A DNA stretch of 9,188 nt. Origin: an uncultured cyanobacterium (GTDB lineage: Bacteria; Cyanobacteriota; Cyanobacteriia; Phormidesmidales; Phormidesmidaceae). Below, in pieces: positions 1 through 6,451 of this stretch; the stretch's first letter is position 1, and every line of letters starts with the position of its first letter. Both the position numbers and the translations under genes were made by a program. Where the stretch lies: the NCBI GenBank assembly GCA_938029995.1, contig CALHGI010000175.1:1-9188 (forward strand). Direction: 5' to 3'. Below the pieces are notes generated by a model. That model had not been told where the DNA came from and did no database searches. It was given only the letters and a program-made list of their open reading frames with translations.

Positions 1-60
1 GCAAAAGATGTTTTTGATCTGGCTTTTGTTGCGTTAGGAGTATTGGCTCACTCTGGCTGA
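1..60 (+). CDS. Possible 3' end of an unidentified gene (partial)
   Basis: Frame 1 is open from the window edge to a TGA at 58-60 and would encode a 19-residue C-terminal tail (ending in LGVLAHSG). It has a plausible alanine/valine/leucine-rich composition. If real, it converges on radC and overlaps its last codons by 13 bases, a tight arrangement that bacteria do use. Nineteen open codons can occur by chance and no family can be recognised, so this is only a possibility. The alternative is that bases 1-47 are simply the downstream flank of radC. Confidence 0.25.
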   Translation, partial: AKDVFDLAFVALGVLAHSG

Positions 61-815
61 TGATCCCATAGGGCTGTTGTCTGCCGCAGGCTAAGGAAAT
101 CTCCGTTACCTAAAATGAGATGATCGAGTAGGGGAATGCCTAATATATTTGCCCCGCTGAGCAGCTGGCGAGTGAGGTCTAAGTCCGCTTGGCTGGGTTG
201 AAGTACGCCCGATGGATGGTTGTGGGCCACAATCGCCCGGGTAGCCCCCTGTTTGATCACTTCTCGAAAAATCTCTCTGGGGTGGGCCAACGTTTCGGTG
301 GCTGTGCCGAGGGAAATTACTTTGGTGCCTAGGAGGCGATGCTTAATGTCGAGCAGTGCGATCGCAAATCTCTCCTGGGTCTGCCACATGAGATCTTGCC
401 CCAGGGCCGCAGCGGCGATGGCGGGATCATCCACCACCGTTAGATCGGCGGGGCGGTTTTGCAAGACCCGTTTGCCCAATTCCAACGCGGCGATGATGGT
501 GCTTGCCTTGGCCTGCTTAATGCCGGGGATCTTCATCAGTTCCTGGGGGGTGACCGTCCTCAGGGCCTCAAGGGAAGACTTCCCGTCCTGGGCCAGCTCG
601 TTCAGAATATATTGGCCTAGGTTAACCGCCGATAGCTTATTTCCCCGACTGACGCCGGTGCCTAGCAAAATGGCAATCAGTTCGGCGGGGCTCAGGCTCT
701 TGGCCCCGCCGGAAATTAGCCGTTCTCGGGGCCGTTGCTCCTCAGGCATGTCCTTGACCCGCAGATTATAGGTGGCTGCCTGTTCTTCTGGGTTGCGATC
801 GCAGGTGAGTGTCAT
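48..815 (-). CDS. radC: RadC family JAB/MPN-domain protein
   Basis: A 255-residue protein of the RadC (UPF0758, DUF2466) family, full length for the family. The N-terminal part (about residues 20-120) holds the conserved start [11 protein letters not shown] and a helix-hairpin-helix-like segment around residues 93-105 ([10 protein letters not shown]), as in DNA-binding proteins. The C-terminal half is the JAB1/MPN metalloprotease-like fold. Its JAMM metal-binding signature is visible as H198-N-H200-P-S-G followed by D211, with a conserved glutamate in FREV just before. The family was once named for DNA repair, but its biochemical role is unsettled; the metal site suggests a hydrolase. ATG start at 813-815. 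It is divergent from the DUF1824 gene across about 140 bp. HIP1 octamers occur inside it at 358-365 and 795-802. Family assignment is secure; function is not. Confidence 0.95.
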   Translation of the reverse strand: MTLTCDRNPEEQAATYNLRVKDMPEEQRPRERLISGGAKSLSPAELIAILLGTGVSRGNKLSAVNLGQYILNELAQDGKSSLEALRTVTPQELMKIPGIKQAKASTIIAALELGKRVLQNRPADLTVVDDPAIAAAALGQDLMWQTQERFAIALLDIKHRLLGTKVISLGTATETLAHPREIFREVIKQGATRAIVAHNHPSGVLQPSQADLDLTRQLLSGANILGIPLLDHLILGNGDFLSLRQTTALWDHQPE

Positions 816-848
816 TCAATGTAGGCTCAATGGCATAATGGTCACCGC

Positions 849-864
849 GCCGCTGTGCAGCGGC
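849..864. repeat. GC-rich inverted repeat in the radC/DUF1824 divergent spacer
   Basis: GCCGCT, a four-base spacer and AGCGGC form a perfect 6-bp stem at 849-854/859-864. The same spacer also has a 9-base direct repeat, CCCATCCGC, at 884-892 and 908-916. Both lie between two divergent starts, so they could belong to promoter or leader control. I see no convincing -10/-35 pair for either gene here. Confidence 0.35.
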
Positions 865-954
865 ATCATCATGCTTTAGTGAGCCCATCCGCCCGCCCAA
901 TAGCGACCCCATCCGCACCAAATCAGAGCGAGTCCACCTCTATTCCTAGGCGCT

Positions 955-1398
955 ATGCCAAACCTCAAACCCACAGCAGCCAACATCACAAAAGTGCGTC
1001 AGCAATTGTCGCAGTTCAGCAGTCTAGTTGTCCCACCCCAGCTATCCCAGACCCAAAAACAGGAGCTGGGCGCAGCGCTACTGTGGTTTAGTGAACTGGC
1101 CGAATATGAAACCCTGGGCATTTGCACCGACACCTTGGCGGCAGGTAAAGCGGCCACCGAAGCCTATGTTCACAAGCTCGCCCGTCCCATAGAACTGGAG
1201 CTGCCTGAACGGGACGGCGCAGTATACCTCAAGTTCAATACCCTCAAAGGGGCCTGGTACCTCGATGACTACGTGGGTCCCAATCGGGGCGTTCTCGTGT
1301 CGTTCCACACCAGCGAACCGGACTATGACCTAGTGAATGGCACCTACGGCCCGTTTCCCCTGGACCTGTTCGATGCAGGGGCGGATGAGGCGGCTTAG
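955..1398 (+). CDS. DUF1824 family cyanobacterial protein
   Basis: A 147-residue protein that I recognise as DUF1824, a small family found almost entirely in cyanobacteria and of unknown function. Supporting features are the N-terminal helical region (residues 1-70, rich in Q, L and A) and the C-terminal block around residues 90-125 with the family-like stretches KGAWYLDDY and RGVLVSFHTSEPDYD. There is no signal peptide or membrane segment, so it should be cytosolic. The ATG at 955 is preceded by only a weak AGG at 948-950. Length is normal for the family. It stands alone between the divergent radC and the convergent response regulator gene. The longest overlapping frame, starting at 855, has proline/serine-rich low-complexity content and looks like a shadow. 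Confidence 0.85.
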   Translation: MPNLKPTAANITKVRQQLSQFSSLVVPPQLSQTQKQELGAALLWFSELAEYETLGICTDTLAAGKAATEAYVHKLARPIELELPERDGAVYLKFNTLKGAWYLDDYVGPNRGVLVSFHTSEPDYDLVNGTYGPFPLDLFDAGADEAA

Positions 1399-1399
1399 C

Positions 1400-1486
1400 C
1401 GTTGCTGATTTAGGGGATGAACCGATCGATCAGACGCACTCTAGAACGGCATAGTTCAGTCGAAATCATACCGAGGATCAGCAACG
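1400..1486. repeat. 10-bp inverted repeat between convergent genes
   Basis: CGTTGCTGAT at 1400-1409 is the exact reverse complement of 1477-1486, with 67 bases between. The left arm starts two bases after the DUF1824 stop and the right arm ends eight bases before the response-regulator stop on the other strand. GCGGCTTA also occurs directly at 1390-1397 and 1489-1496, spanning both stop codons. The layout suits a transcription-end structure for two convergent genes, but there is no T-tract. A 10-bp match at this distance could arise by chance. Confidence 0.35.
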
Positions 1487-1493
1487 CCGCGGC

Positions 1494-2192
1494 TTAAGTT
1501 GGCACCAACCCATGCTCTAAGGCAAATCGAACTAACTCTGTTCGGCTATTGGTGCCGGTCTTGCCAAACAACCGGCTGACATACTTTTCGACGTTACGCA
1601 CCGTGGTGCCCAGACGGCTGGCAATTTCCTTGTTCATCAACCCCTCTGCCACCAAATTCAGCACATCCTGCTCACGGGGGGTCAGGTCAATGCGAATCGG
1701 TGATGTTTTTTGAGGGATGTTACCCCGCTTGGTTAAGAGGGCCTTAATCTCCTCAATCTGCCGCGCCATGGCCGCAATGTCCGGTACAGAACCCGCTTCC
1801 GGTGTGCGGGCCGCCTGACGTTCAATCAAGTTCGTCACCATGGCCACCAGTTCTTCGGGATCAAAGGGTTTAGACAGATAGGCATCGCAACCAGCGTTAT
1901 ACCCTTGGATGCGATCGCTCGTCATCCCACGGGCCGTCAAGAAAATCACCGGTAATGACTTATAGCGTGGGTCTTCACGCACCTGTTTAAGAAACTCATA
2001 GCCATTGACCTCAGGCATCATGATGTCTGAAATCAGCACATCCGGAGCTTCCTTCTGCAATAGCTCCATTCCTTCAGCCGCATTACTAGCGGTCCGCACC
2101 TGGAAGTTGCTGTCCTCTAAATAGGCTTGAACGGCCTCACGCAAGCCTGGTTCATCATCTACTAACAGGACTCGTTTAGCTGTCTCTGCCAT
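1494..2192 (-). CDS. NarL/LuxR-type response regulator, Rre1/Ycf29-like
   Basis: A 232-residue two-domain response regulator. The receiver domain (about residues 6-122) has the acidic pair D12/D13, phospho-acceptor D56 (in ISDIMMPE), T86 and K108. A linker with a possible helical segment (137-155) leads to a LuxR-type helix-turn-helix (about 168-228) containing LTPREQDVL and NKEIASRLGTTVRNVEKY. The start is placed at the ATG at 2190-2192 (MAETAKRVLL), because AAGGAA sits a few bases upstream and the longer frame to 2291 adds a non-homologous leader. The receiver (EPGLREAVQAYLED) strongly resembles the Rre1/Ycf29 lineage, found across cyanobacteria and in some red-algal plastids. In Synechocystis Rre1 works with Hik2/Hik34 in heat, salt and redox stress. 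The family is certain; the orthology is from memory. A weak promoter-like pair lies at 2306-2335 on this strand (TTGCGG, 18 bases, TATGTA). A HIP1 site lies inside at 1911-1918. Confidence 0.9.
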   Translation of the reverse strand: MAETAKRVLLVDDEPGLREAVQAYLEDSNFQVRTASNAAEGMELLQKEAPDVLISDIMMPEVNGYEFLKQVREDPRYKSLPVIFLTARGMTSDRIQGYNAGCDAYLSKPFDPEELVAMVTNLIERQAARTPEAGSVPDIAAMARQIEEIKALLTKRGNIPQKTSPIRIDLTPREQDVLNLVAEGLMNKEIASRLGTTVRNVEKYVSRLFGKTGTNSRTELVRFALEHGLVPT

Positions 2193-2364
2193 GGCTATTC
2201 CTTGGATTCTACAGTTTCTAAGCTTAATCGGTATTGGGTGTAATGGGCAGGGTGAAGGCCGAAAAGGAGAAGGCACAGCGAGCAGCCGCACAAGGTTAAA
2301 AAATATACATATTTACTCGTAGACAACTCCCGCAATTGATACCATTTGGACTCTTTCACGTTAC

Positions 2365-2381
2365 GATGATTAAGAATCATC
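2365..2381. promoter_or_regulatory. Candidate operator: 7-3-7 inverted repeat between rre1-like gene and peroxiredoxin
   Basis: GATGATT, AAG, AATCATC is a perfect 7-bp dyad with a three-base centre. It lies in the divergent spacer 2193-2491, about 110 bases before the peroxiredoxin start and about 170 before the regulator start. Its AT-rich dyad form loosely recalls Fur/PerR-class operators, and PerR controls peroxidases in several bacteria, but it does not match a consensus exactly. Regulatory function is inferred from position only. Confidence 0.35.
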
Positions 2382-2491
2382 TAAACTCCTACCGGAATAC
2401 CGGGGTTTGTGAGATGCTCAGCTGGAATAGCCTCAGCGTAAGGCTTTAATCCAGTCGTTTTGATGTAAGGAAACAATCAGGAAATTCCGTT

Positions 2492-3133
2492 ATGGCTCTT
2501 CAACTAGGCGATCAGGTTCCAGACTTCACCCAGAAATCTTCAGCTGGGGATATCAACTTCCATGAGTGGGCTGGCGATAGCTGGGTCGTTCTTTTTTCCC
2601 ACCCCGCTGACTACACGCCTGTGTGCACCACCGAGCTAGGCACTGTAGCTAAGTATCGGGCTGAGTTCGAGAAGCGCAATGTAAAAACCATTGCCCTTAG
2701 CGTTGACGGTGTGGAATCCCACAAAGGTTGGATTGGCGATATTAACGAAACCCAAGGAACCTCCGTTGACTATCCCATCCTGGCGGATGAGGACAAGAAG
2801 GTATCCAATCTATATGGAATGCTTCACCCCAATTCCAGTACTGGTAATACTCTGACCGTACGATCCGTTTTCTTGATCGATCCTAATAAGAAGCTACGTC
2901 TCACCATTACCTATCCGGCGAGTACTGGGCGTAACTTTGATGAAATTCTGCGGGTGATAGATTCCCTACAGTTAACTGACTACCACAAGGTAGCCACCCC
3001 TGCTAACTGGCAGGATGGCGGTGACTGTGTTGTCGTGCCTTCCATCTCCACTGAAGATGCGAAGCAGAAGTTCCCCAAGGGCGTTACTGAAGTGAAGCCC
3101 TATTTACGCATGACTCCCCAGCCTAATAAGTAG
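2492..3133 (+). CDS. 1-Cys peroxiredoxin (Prx6 subfamily)
   Basis: A 213-residue peroxiredoxin that reduces hydrogen peroxide and organic hydroperoxides in the cytosol. The peroxidatic cysteine is C45 in the motif PADYTPVCTTE. T42 and R124 (LTVRSVF) complete the expected active site. The protein has the long C-terminal extension of the Prx6/1-Cys group (residues about 160-213, containing NWQDGGDCVVVPS) and matches that group's usual length. A second cysteine, C179, lies in this extension; in the 1-Cys class it is not normally the resolving residue. The ATG at 2492 has AGGA at 2479-2482, nine bases away. The gene is divergent from the response-regulator gene and closed by a strong terminator at 3211-3241, so it is probably transcribed alone. 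Confidence 0.95.
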   Translation: MALQLGDQVPDFTQKSSAGDINFHEWAGDSWVVLFSHPADYTPVCTTELGTVAKYRAEFEKRNVKTIALSVDGVESHKGWIGDINETQGTSVDYPILADEDKKVSNLYGMLHPNSSTGNTLTVRSVFLIDPNKKLRLTITYPASTGRNFDEILRVIDSLQLTDYHKVATPANWQDGGDCVVVPSISTEDAKQKFPKGVTEVKPYLRMTPQPNK

Positions 3134-3210
3134 ACTGACGTCTGCGGCTAAAATATGGCGTTGGCCAGCGTAAGGCTCGGCAAATGTCCAAAATTTAGGC
3201 CTATTGAATT

Positions 3211-3241
3211 AAAAAGGATGTCTCCACGGGGCATCCTTTTT
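3211..3241 (+). terminator. Intrinsic terminator after the peroxiredoxin gene
   Basis: AAAAAGGATG (3211-3220) pairs perfectly with CATCCTTTTT (3232-3241). Further G-C and G-U pairs inside can extend the stem by about four pairs to a three-base loop. The descending arm ends in a run of T, and more T-rich sequence follows at 3252-3262. This is a classic Rho-independent terminator about 78 bases after the peroxiredoxin stop. The A-tract on the ascending arm means it could also work in the other direction. Confidence 0.9.
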
Positions 3242-3332
3242 GCTTTTCAAGTTGTTTTTTTCCTTGCCTTTAGCGCATCCCATAGCCCATTCCCCATTAC
3301 GATAAAAAGACTGCACACCCAACGTCTACGGA

Positions 3333-4337
3333 ATGAAGACTCCCATGGATATCAAGCAAGGTTTTGTTGGCTCCGTTGGCAATACCCCGCTGATTCGGTT
3401 AAATAGTTTTTCCGATGAAACCGGCTGCGAAATCCTAGGTAAGGCGGAATTTTTGAATCCCGGTGGTTCGGTTAAAGACCGAGCCGCCTTGTTTATTATT
3501 GAAGATGCTGAGAAAAAAGGACTGCTGAAGCCCGGTGGTACCGTGGTAGAAGGCACCGCCGGGAATACGGGCATTGGTCTCACCCATATTTGTAATGCCA
3601 AGGGCTATCGGTGCGTCATTGTCATTCCGGAAACCCAGTCCAAGGAGAAGATCGATCTGCTCCGTACCCTTGGAGCAGACGTGCGCACCGTACCGGCTGT
3701 GCCCTATCGAGATCCCAATAACTATGTCAAAGTGTCAGGCCGGCTAGCGGACGAACTGGATAACGCCATCTGGGCCAATCAGTTTGAAAACTTGGCCAAT
3801 CGCCAGGCCCACTATGCCACCACCGGCCCCGAAATTTGGCAACAGACCAATGGCACTGTCAACGCTTGGGTTGCAGCCACCGGCACCGGTGGCACCTATG
3901 CCGGCACCGCCATGTTCCTCAAGGAGCAGAATCCCGACATCCACTGTGTGGTAGCGGACCCCATGGGCAGTGGTCTGTATAGCTATGTCAAGACCGGTGA
4001 AATCAAGTCCGAAGGCAATTCCATCACCGAAGGCATTGGAAACGGCCGTGTTACTGGCAACATGGCCGGAGCCCCCGCCGATGATGCCATTCGCATCGAT
4101 GATCCTGAGGCCCTTCGGGTGGTATATCAGCTCCTCTATAAAGAAGGGCTGTTTATGGGAGGGTCCGTTGGCATCAATGTGGGGGCTGCCCTTGCCCTAG
4201 CTAAGCAAATGGGGCCGGGGCATACCATTGTGACCGTGCTCTGTGATAGCGGTTCTCGCTACCAGTCAAAGCTGTTTGATCGCTCCTGGCTAGAAGCCAA
4301 AGATCTATGGTCCGATCAGCTACTTCCACCCACCTGA
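3333..4337 (+). CDS. cysK: Cysteine synthase A (O-acetylserine sulfhydrylase)
   Basis: A 334-residue fold-type II PLP enzyme that makes L-cysteine from O-acetylserine and sulfide, the last step of sulfate assimilation. The PLP-binding lysine is K48 in NPGGSVKDRAA. The substrate loop reads GTAGNTG (74-80), where many CysK proteins have TSGNTG. The phosphate-binding loop is GTGGT (184-188), and S306 in CDSGSRY contacts the pyridine nitrogen. The sequence is of the subgroup containing NYVKVSGRLADEL and ITEGIGN, common in cyanobacteria. Two starts are possible: the ATG at 3333 and one at 3345 (MDIKQGF). Homologues often begin like the second, and neither has a strong Shine-Dalgarno, so the first four residues are uncertain. 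It has its own transcription unit after the upstream terminator. Its last codons lie inside a long hairpin (4313-4358). Confidence 0.95.
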   Translation: MKTPMDIKQGFVGSVGNTPLIRLNSFSDETGCEILGKAEFLNPGGSVKDRAALFIIEDAEKKGLLKPGGTVVEGTAGNTGIGLTHICNAKGYRCVIVIPETQSKEKIDLLRTLGADVRTVPAVPYRDPNNYVKVSGRLADELDNAIWANQFENLANRQAHYATTGPEIWQQTNGTVNAWVAATGTGGTYAGTAMFLKEQNPDIHCVVADPMGSGLYSYVKTGEIKSEGNSITEGIGNGRVTGNMAGAPADDAIRIDDPEALRVVYQLLYKEGLFMGGSVGINVGAALALAKQMGPGHTIVTVLCDSGSRYQSKLFDRSWLEAKDLWSDQLLPPT

Positions 4338-4358
4338 AAGGGTGGGAATAGCTGATCG
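4313..4358 (+). terminator. Long hairpin spanning the cysK stop codon
   Basis: Positions 4313-4331 pair with 4340-4358 over 19 positions with one C/A mismatch and one G-T wobble. The eight-base loop (4332-4339) holds the last sense codon and the TGA stop. No T-tract follows, so this is not a standard intrinsic terminator. It may stabilise the mRNA 3' end or assist termination. A second pairing competes with it: CCACCTGA (4330-4337, including the stop) is the exact reverse complement of TCAGGTGG (4363-4370). Confidence 0.5.
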
Positions 4359-4417
4359 AACATCAGGTGGTGTGTGTCAATCCATTGTGTTTGCAGCTTT
4401 TCAGCCGGTATAGGCGA

Positions 4418-4496
4418 ATTGCAGAATGCATTCAACGGTTCGCTACGCCCAGAGTTATTGCGCCCAGAGGCATTACAACTAAACGCATTCTGCAAT
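4418..4496. repeat. 12-bp perfect inverted repeat enclosing 55 bases, cysK 3' region
   Basis: ATTGCAGAATGC at 4418-4429 is the exact reverse complement of 4485-4496. The enclosed segment contains a 9-base direct repeat CGCCCAGAG (4446-4454 and 4461-4469) and the palindrome GAATGCATTC (4425-4434). The right arm shares TGCAAT (4491-4496) with the next hairpin, so the two structures cannot form together. A small non-autonomous repeat element or a folded 3' UTR would both fit. Confidence 0.5.
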
Positions 4497-4529
4497 CTAA
4501 CTAGGGTTGAAAATCCTAGTTAGATTGCA
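4491..4529. terminator. 15-bp perfect hairpin between convergent genes
   Basis: TGCAATCTAACTAGG (4491-4505) and its exact reverse complement (4515-4529) form a flawless 15-bp stem with a nine-base loop. It is seven bases before the COP23-like stop on the minus strand and about 150 bases after the cysK stop, so it is well placed as a shared bidirectional transcription barrier. Neither strand has a strong T-tract directly after it, so terminator function is probable and not proven. Confidence 0.55.
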
Positions 4530-4535
4530 ACGCTC

Positions 4536-5315
4536 TTAGCGGAAATTGTCAGGATTCAACGGTTGACTTGATGGCCTAAGGTGGAGACCAGTTCCACCGT
4601 CCGAGGCATCTAAATAGGGTTTCAGATAAATGGCGTTGGATGTGGGGCGGGGCGAGCGGCTACCTAAAATCTCTTCAACGGTGCCAAAAATCGCACTATT
4701 TATATCCTCCGAACCCAAGAGTCCCGAGTCCGATAGATCCGTATCAGGCAATCTAGTTCCTCCGACCAGGGTATTCACCGCATTGGTATTAGAACCTGCA
4801 TCGGCTAGGGTAATGTTCGAAAAGACCGCATCGCGAGTCGCGACTGGATCTTGACCTAGGGGTACCGTAAATACGATTCGACAGTCATCCAAGTTTTCTT
4901 CGGTGGTGGCACAAATGGTGTCATATCCATTCTCCACATCGGTCCGCAATTCCACCAGACCATCGGGGCGATACTCTTCTAGTCGCGCACTAATGGTTTC
5001 ACAACGTAGTTCTGGGGTCCAGCCTCCGCCCATTGCGGTGGGAACAGCCCATGGGTAGGCTTGGCCTGGCTCACTCTTAGGGCGGTACATCACCGTGTAC
5101 TCACCATCTTGAATTTCACAGGTAAATCGAGAACTGATGGGGGCGGGAGCCTCTCCTCCATCACTGGCCCTGGCCGGTAATGGGGTCAACATAGGTGCCA
5201 GAACCGGACCTAGAACCACACCAAAGATGACCACACTGATGACTTTTTTCCCCATTAAAAAAGCAGCCCCTGAGGGTAACGGTTTATCAGTTTGACGCGA
5301 TATCATCCAGCCCAT
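4536..5315 (-). CDS. Secreted COP23-domain protein
   Basis: A 259-residue protein that I assign to the COP23 family, named after a circadian-oscillating peripheral membrane polypeptide of a unicellular cyanobacterium. The start at 5313-5315 is well supported by AAGGAG six bases upstream (5322-5327). It gives an unusually long 23-residue N-region before a hydrophobic stretch (about 24-47) and an A-R-A cleavage site at residues 48-50, so the mature protein begins near S51 and is exported. The COP23-like part (about 62-190) starts with SRFTCEIQDGEYTVMYRPK. Cysteines C66, C105, C135 and C145 could form two disulfides. The C-terminal 70 residues (about 190-259) are rich in S, P, G and D and look disordered. 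Molecular function of the family is unknown. A possible -10 element (CATAAT, 5361-5366) lies upstream without a clear -35. Confidence 0.75.
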   Translation of the reverse strand: MGWMISRQTDKPLPSGAAFLMGKKVISVVIFGVVLGPVLAPMLTPLPARASDGGEAPAPISSRFTCEIQDGEYTVMYRPKSEPGQAYPWAVPTAMGGGWTPELRCETISARLEEYRPDGLVELRTDVENGYDTICATTEENLDDCRIVFTVPLGQDPVATRDAVFSNITLADAGSNTNAVNTLVGGTRLPDTDLSDSGLLGSEDINSAIFGTVEEILGSRSPRPTSNAIYLKPYLDASDGGTGLHLRPSSQPLNPDNFR

Positions 5316-5321
5316 AGTTAA

Positions 5322-5327
5322 CTCCTT
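5322..5327 (-). promoter_or_regulatory. Ribosome binding site fixing the COP23-like start
   Basis: AAGGAG on the minus strand, six bases before the ATG at 5313-5315. It is the clearest Shine-Dalgarno in the window. It decides in favour of the long N-terminus over internal methionines at residues 4 and 21. Confidence 0.75.
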
Positions 5328-5515
5328 ATGGGTGGCGCTACAGACACCACCATCATCTCAATTATGAAACTAACTTAGCGCAGTGCATTAGGGGGTGAGT
5401 TAGGTCCAGTGCGTAAATTGGCTACGTAGTTTGTAGTATCTAAACCTGATCCACATCCAGACCGTTTATTTTGCTGGAGATGAAATGACCGACTGCCACT
5501 GAAACGCCATTTGGA

Positions 5516-5986
5516 TTAACCATGGCAATGCTTAAATTTTTGACCGCTACCACACCAGCAGGGCTGATTTCGCTTGGGCAAAATAGGCGGTAGCATGGCT
5601 CCATCCACGTAAAACCAGCGGCCATTTTCCTTAATAAACCTTGACCGCTCATGGAGTTGCCCCCAGTCCGGTGCGCTATGGACGGCCATAAATTCCACCT
5701 GCCCGGTTTGGTCAGTCTGGCTGCCTTGGCGAGTATTGATCACAGTGAGGGCTTCCCACGTTGTGGTTTTGACGCTTTTGCTGAGGTTAATTCGGTCGTC
5801 AAACCTGCGAGTGGATGGATGGCGTGTAGCAATTAGATAATCTACATTGCCATGACAGTAGGCCACATATCGTGATCTCATCAAGGCTTCAGCCGTTGGC
5901 GCTACGTCAGCCTTAGTCAAATAGGGTTCACAACATTTGCCATAGGGATGATGACTTCCGCAGAGACATTGGTTGGGGGAATCCAT
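5516..5986 (-). CDS. YchJ-family protein with two SEC-C motifs
   Basis: A 156-residue protein of the YchJ/UPF0225 family, full length. An N-terminal SEC-C zinc motif has C7, C9, C18 and C19 (CLCGSHHPYGKCC). The central YchJ domain (about 28-137) has the conserved APTAEALMRSRYVAYCHGNVDYLIATRHPS region and an NTF2-like character. A C-terminal SEC-C motif has C143, C145, C154 and H155 (PCWCGSGQKFKHCHG). SEC-C motifs are short zinc-binding tails first described in SecA. The function of YchJ proteins is not established. There is no signal peptide, so it is cytosolic. It lies 89 bases downstream of the RHH gene on the same strand and could be co-transcribed with it; 200 bases then separate it from the COP23-like gene. 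Confidence 0.92.
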   Translation of the reverse strand: MDSPNQCLCGSHHPYGKCCEPYLTKADVAPTAEALMRSRYVAYCHGNVDYLIATRHPSTRRFDDRINLSKSVKTTTWEALTVINTRQGSQTDQTGQVEFMAVHSAPDWGQLHERSRFIKENGRWFYVDGAMLPPILPKRNQPCWCGSGQKFKHCHG

Positions 5987-6075
5987 GGGGTAAATCCGGC
6001 TGCATTTACAGTCGTGAGATTACCAGACAGCGCGTTAGGCAAAAAACTTTACCCTTGTTCCATGTTCCTATGGAC

Positions 6076-6414
6076 CTAGTCTTCTTCTAGGCTGTCAACA
6101 CTCAATGGCACCAATTCATGATCCGTTGTAAAGGCCAGCCACATTTCTTCCTCTGGTTCGATCGTTACACCCGTTAGGGCACAGCGTTCGCGGCGTTGGG
6201 CCTCAGCCGCCATGATGGCCCGAATTTGTTGACGTTGAATCTGAAAACCAGGATCGTCGGAATGTTGACGAACGTAGTCCCAAAGAATTTCACGGACCAA
6301 TGACTGATAACCACGACTGCCAGCCAGGGTCTTGAGTTTGTCGATCAGCTCCCGTTCAAAACGAATGCTAGTGACTTGCATATCGGTGGTGGGCAGCTTG
6401 GTATTAAGACTCAT
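6076..6414 (-). CDS. Ribbon-helix-helix (CopG/MetJ-like) protein with an extra C-terminal region
   Basis: A 112-residue protein. Residues 12-50 (MQVTSIRFERELIDKLKTL then GYQSLVREILWDYVRQ) have the pattern of a ribbon-helix-helix DNA-binding domain: a short strand, helix 21-32, a G-containing turn and helix 36-50. After a linker helix rich in Q, A and R (58-77), an acidic C-terminal part (78-112) contains CALTGVTIEPEEEMWLAF and ends in VDSLEED. I do not recognise that part from a characterised family. It is probably a small dimeric transcription factor or an antitoxin-like protein, but no toxin gene is adjacent: downstream is ychJ and upstream is the non-coding region. The ATG at 6412-6414 lacks a clear Shine-Dalgarno; methionine 12 is an alternative. 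A 34-bp palindrome at 6452-6485 lies 38 bases before the start and may be its operator. Confidence 0.75.
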   Translation of the reverse strand: MSLNTKLPTTDMQVTSIRFERELIDKLKTLAGSRGYQSLVREILWDYVRQHSDDPGFQIQRQQIRAIMAAEAQRRERCALTGVTIEPEEEMWLAFTTDHELVPLSVDSLEED

Positions 6415-6451
6415 TGTAGTTTTGGGAAACAGGTGAATTGAGAATGGCCCG

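Noticed and set aside
220..771. 183-codon open frame on the plus strand
   Set aside because: It lies entirely antisense to radC, whose protein is clearly conserved; the antisense translation has no recognisable motif.
2195..2380. 61-codon minus-strand frame upstream of the response regulator
   Set aside because: It overlaps the regulator's upstream region, has no good ribosome binding site and its hydrophobic stretch looks accidental. The spacer is better read as a divergent promoter region.
2434..3177. 12-base direct repeat CAGCGTAAGGCT on both sides of the peroxiredoxin gene (2434-2445, 3166-3177), as if flanking a mobile unit
   Set aside because: Two or three chance 12-mer matches are expected in a window of this size, and no other feature supports mobility.
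5440..5652. 70-codon minus-strand frame overlapping the end of the ychJ gene
   Set aside because: It overlaps the conserved C-terminal SEC-C coding sequence in another frame and resembles nothing known.
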